DNA from: JAAXGX01 sp965203565
GTDB taxonomy: Bacteria; Acidobacteriota; Vicinamibacteria; Vicinamibacterales; UBA8438
Assembly: GCA_965203565.1 (NCBI GenBank)
Contig: OZ241896.1
Coordinates: 682,001 to 746,000 of the forward strand
DNA: 64,000 bases
Direction of reading: 5' to 3'
In this document: in pieces, positions 52,786 to 59,718 of the stretch
Layout of the letters: the number at the start of each line of letters is the position of its first letter
Numbering within the stretch: position 1 is the stretch's first letter
Notes under the pieces: model-generated
Seen by the model: the letters and a program-made list of their open reading frames with translations, nothing else
What the model was told of the DNA's origin: nothing
Databases searched by the model: none
Made by a program: the position numbers and the translations under genes

Positions 52786-54180
52786 ACGCTGAGCTGGACG
52801 ACGGTGCAGGCGGCGCTCGACCGGCTGCTGGAGCAGGTGCGGGGGGCATGGGCGGTGGACGGCTTCGGACGCCTGCGGGTCACGCTGCCGTCGTCTGCGC
52901 CGCCGGTCCACGCGTTGGCGCTCGACCAGCGGGTGAACGTCCGCCGCGCGGCGTTCGCCATCGATCCGAGCGGGGCGCGTGCGCAGACGGCGGTGGTCGG
53001 CGCGCCGCAGGACGCGGGGGTCGCGGTCGAGACGTTCACGGGAGACGGGAAGGCGACCCGGTTCGCGCTGACGCGCCGGATGGCGCCGGAGCGTTTCGCC
53101 TTCGCCGCGCTGTCCTTCCGGGCGTCGTCGTCCGGGACGTTCGCGTCGATGCCGCTCGACTCCAGCACGGCGCAGTGGAAGGTCGACTACGCCGCCGGGG
53201 CCGTCGTCAGCGGCGCCGACCCGCCGGCGCCGCTGCCGGCGGGCGCGCAGCTGCGGATCGCCTACGCCTGCGCCGAGCCGCCCCTGGCGGAGTCCGCTCC
53301 GGCGGCCGGGACGGGGCGCGCGGTGGTGGAGGGCGATCCGGAGGTCGTCACGCAGACGCAGGCGCGGCGCCGGGCGCAGGTGGTGAACGCGCTGCACGCC
53401 GCGGCGGTGCATCGCGGGACGTGCGAGCTGGTCCCGCGGCGGGCCGACGGGACGCGCCCGTCCATTCCCCCGGAAGGGTCGTACTGCACGACGCGGCTGC
53501 AGGCGTTCGGCTACTACGACGCGTACGCCCTGGTCGAGCGCGTGTCGATCCGGGACGACGCCGGTGTGATCGTCACGACGCTGGACGTGGCGGTCTCCTC
53601 CGATCCGGCGGCGCTGCACCATGCGGATCGGCGCCGCGCCGCGTGGGCGCGGCTGCTCGGCCGGGCGCTGCCGGCGGCGCAGCGGCTGCGCCTGCTCGAC
53701 CGTCGGGTCCCGGAGGCGGTCGTCCTGCGGCAGGGGCTCGGCCTGCCGGCGTCGCTCGGCGGTCAGGAGGGCGCCCACCACACGCGGACGAGCCACGGCG
53801 TGGCGAACGGCGCGCGGATCATGGGGAGCGGGATCGTCCGGGTCGACGGCGCGCGGATTCTCCCGGGGTCGCTGCGCTGGTACGCCACGGCGCGGGTGCA
53901 CGGATCGACGACGCGGGCGAGCCTGTTCCTGTGGGACCGCGGCTACGCGGACGAGACCGGGACGGTCGTCGGGCGGAAGGTGGGCGGGGAGTACGCCGTC
54001 AGCGGGGCGGACGCCGGGCGCGGCGCGCGCCTGGCGGTCCAGGGCGGCGTCACGCCGAGGATCGGTCTGGTGGAGTACGAGCTGCGGTGCGCGGTCACGG
54101 CGGGGGCGGCGAGCGGGTTCGACGACAGCGTGGAGGTCTGGGCTGCGGCGCTGGACGTGGACGTGGAGGGGGAGGGATGA
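52753..54180 (+). CDS. Phage-tail-tip-like protein, C-terminal part (frameshifted continuation)
   Basis: This is about 475 residues in the +1 frame relative to the upstream part. The join reads naturally as SALLTGHA followed by PPGAVRLDTLSWTTVQAALDRLLEQVRGAWAVDGFGRLRV, the usual tail-protein order in which a CxDY segment is followed by a helix and WxVDxxxxLxF. The first good internal ATG is 52804. Either an indel splits one gene, a sequencing error occurred, or two chains are made. It ends with a lectin-like beta domain (GIVRVDGARILPGSLRWYATARVHGSTTRASLFLWDRGYA). Its stop overlaps the next gene's ATG (ATGA at 54177). Confidence 0.6.
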   Translation, partial: PVTPPGAVRLDTLSWTTVQAALDRLLEQVRGAWAVDGFGRLRVTLPSSAPPVHALALDQRVNVRRAAFAIDPSGARAQTAVVGAPQDAGVAVETFTGDGKATRFALTRRMAPERFAFAALSFRASSSGTFASMPLDSSTAQWKVDYAAGAVVSGADPPAPLPAGAQLRIAYACAEPPLAESAPAAGTGRAVVEGDPEVVTQTQARRRAQVVNALHAAAVHRGTCELVPRRADGTRPSIPPEGSYCTTRLQAFGYYDAYALVERVSIRDDAGVIVTTLDVAVSSDPAALHHADRRRAAWARLLGRALPAAQRLRLLDRRVPEAVVLRQGLGLPASLGGQEGAHHTRTSHGVANGARIMGSGIVRVDGARILPGSLRWYATARVHGSTTRASLFLWDRGYADETGTVVGRKVGGEYAVSGADAGRGARLAVQGGVTPRIGLVEYELRCAVTAGAASGFDDSVEVWAAALDVDVEGEG

Positions 54181-54818
54181 TGCGAACGCTGCACGTGGCG
54201 ATGCTGTGCGGGGCGCTGCTGATCGGCGCGTCGCTGACGGGTCCGGCGACCGGCGCGCAGCCGGGGTTCGGAGTGGTTCCCGCCGGCGGAATCTACTTCA
54301 TGACGGACGAGTGCCCGCCGGGGACGCGCAATTACACCGAGGCGGACGGCCGCATGCTTCTGGCGCACTCGCAGGCGACGACCGGCACGACGAGCGGATC
54401 GCCCTACTCCGCGACGGGCGGCGCTCGCTATGGAGGGGTTTCGCACAGCCACTCGCTGTCCCCCCCAAGCGCCAGCTACACGCCCCCGACGGCCATGTAC
54501 GACAGCCCGACCGTGAACGTCACATGGCCTACTGTGCACCATAGACACAATCACGAATTCGTCGACCGGTACGTGGAGCCCGGAGGAGCGCCTGCCGTAT
54601 ATTCCAGAAGTTCGGGGGACGGCGTGAGAACCAACCACGTCAGGACAAACGGCGCTTCCAGGGATCCCAGCCTGACCGGTGGCGAAGTCACGCTGTCGGG
54701 AGGCGGAGTGACTCTATCCGGGGGAAGAGTCAGCCTGTCGGGTGGAAGCGTGGGCAGCGGAGGCGGAGGGTCCACTCCCGCGCCTTTCATCCGGCTGCGC
54801 GCCTGTCTCGTGGAGTAG
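54177..54818 (+). CDS. Secreted tail-collar-like protein with seven-residue repeats
   Basis: This 213-residue protein has a signal peptide (TLHVAMLCGALLIGASLTGPATGAQ). The mature start VVPAGGIYFMTDECPPGTRNYTEADGRMLLAHSQ and later VSHSHSLSPPS and VHHRHNHEF follow the tail-fibre collar plan (PxGxIxxFxxxCPxGWxxxxxxxGRxLxG ... HxHxL), in which His pairs bind metal. A Ser/Gly segment then repeats GGxVxLS at least four times (residues about 165-195), before a short IRLRACLVE end. Phage collar proteins have no signal peptide, so this one has been recruited for export or misjudged. It is coupled to the tail-like giant by an ATGA overlap. Function is unknown; host-surface or glycan binding is a guess. 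Confidence 0.65.
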   Translation: MMRTLHVAMLCGALLIGASLTGPATGAQPGFGVVPAGGIYFMTDECPPGTRNYTEADGRMLLAHSQATTGTTSGSPYSATGGARYGGVSHSHSLSPPSASYTPPTAMYDSPTVNVTWPTVHHRHNHEFVDRYVEPGGAPAVYSRSSGDGVRTNHVRTNGASRDPSLTGGEVTLSGGGVTLSGGRVSLSGGSVGSGGGGSTPAPFIRLRACLVE

Positions 54819-54821
54819 TCG

Positions 54822-54843
54822 GCGCCGGTGCGGCGCGGCTTTT
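54822..54843 (+). terminator. Intrinsic-terminator-like hairpin
   Basis: GCGCCG-GTG-CGGCGC forms a 6-bp stem followed by GGC and TTTT, just after the collar-like gene stop. The T-run is short, so it is moderately convincing. Confidence 0.5.
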
Positions 54844-54862
54844 GCTGCGGGCTGCTGCTAAC

Positions 54863-54934
54863 ATGGACCAGCAGCCCGTGGTGGAGCCTCGCGTCGCGCC
54901 GAGAGCGGTGAGGCGCCCGCCTGACAAGGCGTGA
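54863..54934 (+). pseudogene. Interrupted 5' leader of the SurA/PpiC gene
   Basis: ATG GAC CAG (54863-54871) are the apparent native first codons. The element follows, and the frame ends at TGA 54932-54934 after 23 codons (MDQ then QPVVEPRVAPRAVRRPPDKA). GGAGG abuts the stop and TTG 54947 follows in frame. Without the element the start would read MDQVNDWRSPARTG and run straight into the signal peptide. Confidence 0.65.
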
Positions 54935-55029
54935 GGAGGGCGCATATTGGGCATACGCAACCGACGAACAACGCCGTCAGGCGGGATGCATCGCCGCTCG
55001 AATGCAGCGGGGACCTCCGCCGCGGGCTG
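54872..55029 (+). mobile_element. 158-bp TIR element, copy E (inside the SurA/PpiC 5' end)
   Basis: The left end is CAGCCCGTGG and the right end CCGCGGGCTG (one mismatch), with an exact CCAG/CCAG duplication. It is in the same orientation as the host gene, so it supplies TGA, GGAGG and TTG. It belongs to the A/E/F subfamily (CGCATATTGGGCATACGCAA core), while B, C and D share a different core (GAGCATATTGGCCATATTCG). Confidence 0.9.
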
Positions 55030-56134
55030 CCAGGTGAACGACTGGCGATCGCCCGCCCGGACCGGGCGGGCGATCGTCCTCGCGGCGCTGGCGCTGGCCG
55101 GTGCGGGCGAGGCCGCGGCCCAGCCGCCCGGCGTCCCGCCGGGCGCTCCCCCCGCCAGGGTGATCGAGCGGATCCTGGTCAAGGTGAACGGGGAGATCAT
55201 CACCCAGTCCGACCTGGAGGACCGCCAGATCGCAGCCATCCGGGCGCGAGGCGTGCAGCCGGCCACGAACGCCGAGCTGTTCCAGCTCATCGGGGAGGTG
55301 ACGCCGGAGGTGATCGCGAACCTGGTCGACGAGCTGCTGCTGATCCAGCGGGGCAAGGAGCTCGGCTACCAGTTGTCCGACCAGCAGTTCGAGGACTTCG
55401 TCGACAACGTCAAGGAGGAGAACGGGATCGAGTCGGACGAGGAGTTCGCCGAGATGCTGGAGCGGCAGGAGGGGATGTCGCTCGACGACTTCCGGCGGCT
55501 CGTCGAGCGGCAGATGCTGGCCAGCCAGGTGCAGCAGGTCGAGATCCTCAGCCGCGTCGCGATCACCGACGTCGAGGCCCGGGAGTACTACGACGCGCAC
55601 CTCGACGAGTTCACCGAACCGGCGACCGCCACGCTGCGCGAGATCATCATCGCCGTGCCCGAGGGGGCGGACGCCGCCGGCCTGGCCGATCAGCGGGCGC
55701 GCGACGAGGCCGAAGCGGTGCTGCGCCGCGTCACGGAGGGCGAGAAGTTCAGCGCGGTGGCGGTCGAGGCGTCGGACGCGCCGACGGCGGCGAACGGCGG
55801 TCTGATCGGCCCGTTCCGGCTCTCCGAGATCTCCGAGTCGATCCGGGAGCTGATCGCGACGCTGGAGGTCGGCGGCCTGAGCGACCTGCGGCGCACCCCG
55901 CAGGGCTACCAGATCCTCAAGCTCGAAGCGCTGACCGAAAACGTCGCGCAGCCGTTCGACGAGGTGCGCGACCGGATTTCGGAGAACGTCTTCAACGATC
56001 GCCGGCTGGAGGAGTACGGGAAGTACCTCGACCAGCTGCGCGAGGAGGCGATCATCGACTGGCGCAGCGAGGACCTGCGCCAGGCGTACGAGCAGTTCCG
56101 CGCCCGGTCGCCGGCGCCCGCCCCGCCGCGATGA
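54947..56134 (+). CDS. Periplasmic peptidyl-prolyl isomerase/chaperone (SurA_N plus PpiC)
   Basis: This 395-residue protein, if started at element TTG 54947, has 29 element-derived residues followed by VNDWRSPARTGRAIVLAALALAGAGEAAAQ, a signal peptide. GTG 55034 is an alternative start with no clear ribosome site. The SurA-type N-terminal domain (RILVKVNGEIITQSDLEDRQIAAI, LVDELLLIQRGKELGYQLSDQQFEDFV) spans about 65-200, and one parvulin domain (TLREIIIAVPEG through GGLIGPFRLSEI and TPQGYQILKLE) about 215-325. This protein helps outer-membrane proteins fold. It has one PPIase domain where E. coli SurA has two. Its stop overlaps dusB (ATGA). Confidence 0.85.
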   Translation: MGIRNRRTTPSGGMHRRSNAAGTSAAGCQVNDWRSPARTGRAIVLAALALAGAGEAAAQPPGVPPGAPPARVIERILVKVNGEIITQSDLEDRQIAAIRARGVQPATNAELFQLIGEVTPEVIANLVDELLLIQRGKELGYQLSDQQFEDFVDNVKEENGIESDEEFAEMLERQEGMSLDDFRRLVERQMLASQVQQVEILSRVAITDVEAREYYDAHLDEFTEPATATLREIIIAVPEGADAAGLADQRARDEAEAVLRRVTEGEKFSAVAVEASDAPTAANGGLIGPFRLSEISESIRELIATLEVGGLSDLRRTPQGYQILKLEALTENVAQPFDEVRDRISENVFNDRRLEEYGKYLDQLREEAIIDWRSEDLRQAYEQFRARSPAPAPPR

Positions 56135-57282
56135 GCCGCCCGGAGATGCAGCGCCCGGCCATGCGCGCCGTCGGCGGGACGACCGTCGGCGGCGTTCCGC
56201 TCGACCCGCCGTTCGCCCTCGCGCCGATGGCGGGGATGACCGACACCGCCTTCCGCCGGCTGGTGAAGCGGCGCGGCGGGTGCGGACTGGTCGTCACCGA
56301 GATGGTCAGCTCCGAGGGGCTCGTGCGCGGCATCGACCGGACGCTCGAGTACGCGGAGTACACCGAAGAGGAGCGGCCGGTCTCGATCCAGATCTTCGGC
56401 GGCCGGCCCGAGACGATGGCGGCGGCGGCGCAGATCGTCGAAGGGATGGGCGCGGACCTCGTCGACGTGAACATGGGATGCCCGGTCCCGAAGATCGCGA
56501 AACACAACGCCGGGTGCAGTCTGATGCGGGAGCCGGAGCACGCCGCGCGCATCGTCCGGTCGATGAGCCGGGCGGTGCGGATTCCGGTCACCGTCAAGAT
56601 GCGCGCCGGGTGGGACGAACGCGAGGTGAACGCCCCCGACGTGGCGCGGCGGATGGAGGACGCGGGCGCGGCGGCGGTCGCCGTGCACGGCCGGACCGCC
56701 GCGCAGTCGTACCGCGGCGTCTCCGACTGGGAGCTGATCGAGACGGTGGCGGCGCAGGCGTCGATCCCGGTCTTCGGCAGCGGCGACTGCGTGACCGCCC
56801 GGCAGGTGGTCGACCGCACCGCCGGGACCGGGGTGGCCGGCGTGCTGGTCGGCCGGGGCGCGCTGCGGAACCCGTGGATCTTCCAGCAGGCGGCGGCTCT
56901 GTCGGCCGGCCGCCCGGCGCCGGAGGTGGCGGACGCCGACCGCGGCCGGTTCCTGCTCGACTACATCGACATGCTGTTGCGCGAGGGGGTGGACGAGTCG
57001 GACGGGTTCCGTCACGCGGCGCCCGGCCAGCCCCCGGCCCAGCCGCCGCGCCCCGCGCGGGGGCGCGCCCGGTGGGTCGTCAACAAGCTGCGGGCGCTCG
57101 GCTCGTGGTACACGAAAGGACTCCACGGCGGCTCGAACCTGCGCGCCGCCATCAACTCCGCCGAGTCGATAGACGAACTGCGCGACGTCATTCAGGCGTT
57201 CTTCTTCGCGCCCGCGCGGGCGTCGCCCGTCGAGCGGGCGCCCGGCAGCAAGACGGCCGCAGGGTGGTCGTCTGCGGTATAA
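56131..57282 (+). CDS. dusB: tRNA-dihydrouridine synthase B
   Basis: This 383-residue FMN-dependent TIM barrel has the Dus signature: APMAGMTDTAFRRL for FMN binding, DVNMGCPVPKIAKHNAGCSL with the catalytic Cys in NMGCP, VTVKMRAGW, VAVHGRTAAQSYRG and VLVGRGALRNPWIF. It reduces uridine in the tRNA D-loop with NADPH. The C-terminal helical RNA-binding domain is present (NKLRALGSWYTKGLHGGSNLR) followed by a short extension. The ATG at 56131 overlaps the upstream stop by 4 bp. Confidence 0.93.
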   Translation: MSRPEMQRPAMRAVGGTTVGGVPLDPPFALAPMAGMTDTAFRRLVKRRGGCGLVVTEMVSSEGLVRGIDRTLEYAEYTEEERPVSIQIFGGRPETMAAAAQIVEGMGADLVDVNMGCPVPKIAKHNAGCSLMREPEHAARIVRSMSRAVRIPVTVKMRAGWDEREVNAPDVARRMEDAGAAAVAVHGRTAAQSYRGVSDWELIETVAAQASIPVFGSGDCVTARQVVDRTAGTGVAGVLVGRGALRNPWIFQQAAALSAGRPAPEVADADRGRFLLDYIDMLLREGVDESDGFRHAAPGQPPAQPPRPARGRARWVVNKLRALGSWYTKGLHGGSNLRAAINSAESIDELRDVIQAFFFAPARASPVERAPGSKTAAGWSSAV

Positions 57283-57393
57283 CATGGACCGTTCAACCGG
57301 CGCCGAACCCGGCCGTCCGCCGATGGCGGCGAGGCTTTCGCCGCGCGCGGACTGCCGGGGCGCCGTCGGGCGCCGGCTGCGGGAGGACGCCCA

Positions 57394-59148
57394 ATGCGCC
57401 GCCATTTCCTGGCCTGCTGCCTGATCGCCGCCGCCGCCGCGCCGCTCGCCGCCCAGCGGGAAGGGTGGACGCGGCCGTTCCCCGGACACCGCGTCATCGG
57501 CAACCTGTACGCCGTCGGGACGTACGACCTCGGCGTCTTCCTCGTCACGTCGGACGACGGGCACTTCCTGATCAACACCGGGCTGGAGGACTCGACGCCG
57601 CTGATCCGCGCGAACGTGGAGTCGCTCGGGTTCCGGCTCGAGGACGTCAAGGTGCTCCTGACGATGCAGGCGCACTGGGACCATACCGCCGCCCTGGCCG
57701 AGATCAAGGCTATCGCCGGCGCAGAGATGTGGGCGACCGCCGGCGACGCGCCGGTGCTGGAGGACGGCGGGTTCAGCGACCCGCACTTCGGCGGACGCGT
57801 GTCGTTTCCGCCGGTCGCCGTCGACCGGGTCGTCGCGGACGGCGAGGCGCTGGCGCTCGGCGCTGCGCGGCTGACGGTGCTGGAGAGCCCGGGACACACC
57901 GCGGGCAGCGCGAGCTACGTCATGACCGTCCGCGAGGGCGGGCGCGACTACGACGTCGTGATCGCGAACATGGGGACGATCAACGAAGGGAAGCGCCTCG
58001 TGGTCGATCCCACCTACCCCGGCGTCGCCGACGACTTCGCCGAGACGTTCCGCAGGCAGAAGGCGCTGGACGTCGACGTCTGGGTCGCGGCGCACGGCGG
58101 GCAGTACGGCCTGCACGACAAGTACGAGCCGGGCCAGGCGTACGACCCGGAGACGTTCGTCGACCCCGAAGGGTTTCTCGCCGCGGTGGAGCGGCTCGAA
58201 AAGCGGTACCGGGAGCAGCTCGCGGCGGAGCGGGCCTCGGCGTTCCGGACCCCGTGGGGCGACCCGGACCTGCAGGGGATCTGGGACACCGACGCGCTGC
58301 GGAGCGTCCCGCTGGAGCGCGACCCCGCGTTCGGCGGCCGGGCCGTGCTGACCGGCGAGGAGCTGGCCGAGCGGGCCGCCGTCGAGACGGCGAAGGCGCG
58401 GGACGACAAGGCGATACGTCCGGAGGGACCGCGGGACGCGCTGCGGACGCCCGCCCACTGGGACGAGTGGTCGGACCGGCCCTCGCCGCGCACCTCGCTG
58501 ATCGTGGACCCGCCCGACGGGCGGATCCCGCCGCTGACCCTCGGCGCCCGGCAGCGCCCCGACGATCCGTCGGCCACCATCGGCTTCGCGGGCGGCAGCT
58601 TCGGCGACGGCCCGTTCAACGGCCCGGAAGACTACAACCCGATCGACCGCTGCATCACGCGGGGACTGCCGAACACCTGGTTCCCCAGCCTGTACAACAA
58701 CGGGTTCCAGATCGTGCAGAACCCGGATTACGTCGCCGTCCTGTACGAGCGGCTGCACGAGCACCGGATCATCCCGCTCGACGGCCGCGCGCCGCTCGAC
58801 CCGGGCATCCGCACCTGGTTCGGCGACTCGCGGGGCCGCTGGGAGGGGGACGCGCTGGTGGTCGAGGTGACGAACTTCAGCGACCGGACGAACTACCGGG
58901 GCGCCGGCGCCACGCTGCGGCTGGTCGAGCGGTACCGCCGGGTGGACGCCGAGACGGTGCAGGTGGAGATCACGGTCGACGACCCGGCGACCTGGACCGA
59001 GCCGTGGACGGCGGTGGTGGAAGGGAGGCGCGACTCCGCCTACTGGCAGATCTTCGAGTACGCCTGCCACGAGGGAAACTACAACATGACGTTCATGCTG
59101 GAGGCGGCGCGGGCGGCCGACCGGGCTGCGGCGGGCGCCGCGCGCTGA
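57394..59148 (+). CDS. GOB-like metallo-beta-lactamase-fold hydrolase fused to a CHEGNY domain
   Basis: This 584-residue exported protein has a signal (HFLACCLIAAAAAPLAAQ). The N-terminal domain (about 22-275) is a subclass B3-type metallo-hydrolase. The metal motif reads M-Q92-A-H94-W-D96-H97, with Gln in the place of the first His, the same substitution known in GOB-type B3 enzymes. H168 (SPGHTAGS) and H234 (AAHGGQYGLHDKY) complete the set. Residues about 283-580 are a complete CHEGNY domain (TPWGDPDLQGIWDTD, RCITRGLPNTWFPSLYNNG, GDSRGRWEGDALVVEVTNFSDRTNY, FEYACHEGNYNMTFMLEAARAADR). Lactamase activity is possible but not shown; a general hydrolase is equally likely. The fusion suggests both parts act together in the periplasm. 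Confidence 0.85.
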   Translation: MRRHFLACCLIAAAAAPLAAQREGWTRPFPGHRVIGNLYAVGTYDLGVFLVTSDDGHFLINTGLEDSTPLIRANVESLGFRLEDVKVLLTMQAHWDHTAALAEIKAIAGAEMWATAGDAPVLEDGGFSDPHFGGRVSFPPVAVDRVVADGEALALGAARLTVLESPGHTAGSASYVMTVREGGRDYDVVIANMGTINEGKRLVVDPTYPGVADDFAETFRRQKALDVDVWVAAHGGQYGLHDKYEPGQAYDPETFVDPEGFLAAVERLEKRYREQLAAERASAFRTPWGDPDLQGIWDTDALRSVPLERDPAFGGRAVLTGEELAERAAVETAKARDDKAIRPEGPRDALRTPAHWDEWSDRPSPRTSLIVDPPDGRIPPLTLGARQRPDDPSATIGFAGGSFGDGPFNGPEDYNPIDRCITRGLPNTWFPSLYNNGFQIVQNPDYVAVLYERLHEHRIIPLDGRAPLDPGIRTWFGDSRGRWEGDALVVEVTNFSDRTNYRGAGATLRLVERYRRVDAETVQVEITVDDPATWTEPWTAVVEGRRDSAYWQIFEYACHEGNYNMTFMLEAARAADRAAAGAAR

Positions 59149-59190
59149 CCGCGCCGGGAGCGTGCGGATTCCAGAGTCGGGCTGTCAGGC

Positions 59191-59616
59191 ATGACGGTCG
59201 GCTGGCTGCTGCTCGGGGCGCTGCTCGGCGGGCTGTCCATCGGTTTCGCCCGCCGCCTGCGCCGGCGCGACCAGATCCGCCTCTTCGCGGTCTGGCTGCT
59301 GCTCGCCGGCGTGATCTACGCGGCCTGCGCGGCGCTCCAGGGGGCGGGAACGCGCTGGCTCGCGATAGAAGGCGCGGGCCTCGCGCTGTTCGCGCTGCTC
59401 GCCTGGTACGGCCTCCGGCGGCCCGCCGTCCTGGCGCTCGGCTGGCTGCTGCACGTGGCCTGGGACGCCGGACTGCACCTTGCGATAGAGCAGCCGGTGA
59501 TCGGACCGTGGCTGCCGCTGCTCTGCATCCCGTTCGACCTGATGGTGGCCGCCTGGCTGGCCGTTGCGCCTTCATCGTCCGGATCCCGTAGCGCGAGACG
59601 CCGGCGTCCCGAGTGA
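59191..59616 (+). CDS. Small membrane protein (DUF6010-like)
   Basis: This 141-residue protein has about four or five membrane segments (WLLLGALLGGLSIGFA, LFAVWLLLAGVIYAACAAL, WLAIEGAGLALFALLAWYGL, LALGWLLHVAWDAGLHL, WLPLLCIPFDLMVAAWLAV). The GWLLHVAWDAGLHL and CIPFDL patches recall DUF6010, a family without known function; this match is from memory. It follows the hydrolase gene by 42 bp and ends before the truncated element copy F. Confidence 0.65.
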   Translation: MTVGWLLLGALLGGLSIGFARRLRRRDQIRLFAVWLLLAGVIYAACAALQGAGTRWLAIEGAGLALFALLAWYGLRRPAVLALGWLLHVAWDAGLHLAIEQPVIGPWLPLLCIPFDLMVAAWLAVAPSSSGSRSARRRRPE

Positions 59617-59638
59617 CCAGGGCGAGCCCTTCGGTCTG

Positions 59639-59710
59639 CGCCCTCCTCACGCCTTGTCAGGCGGGCGCCTCACCGCTCTCGGTGCGACGCGGGATTCCAC
59701 CACGGGGCTG
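59639..59710 (-). repeat. Truncated 158-bp element, copy F
   Basis: 72 bp match about half of the element, from the terminal repeat (CCACGGGGCTG, one extra G) inward to the GGAGG region (GCGCCCTCCTCACGCCTTGT), in the reverse orientation. The other half is missing. It lies between the convergent ends of the membrane-protein and PQQ-dehydrogenase genes, so unlike other copies it is not at a gene start. Confidence 0.8.
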
Positions 59711-59718
59711 GTACGCGC

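Noticed and set aside
52786..54176. Continuation of the first tail-protein frame to 54818 as one 2652-residue protein
   Set aside because: After about 52785 this frame becomes Gly/Ala/Arg-rich nonsense while the +1 frame carries conserved tail-like sequence. The same frame is used again only from 54177 by a separate gene with its own signal peptide.
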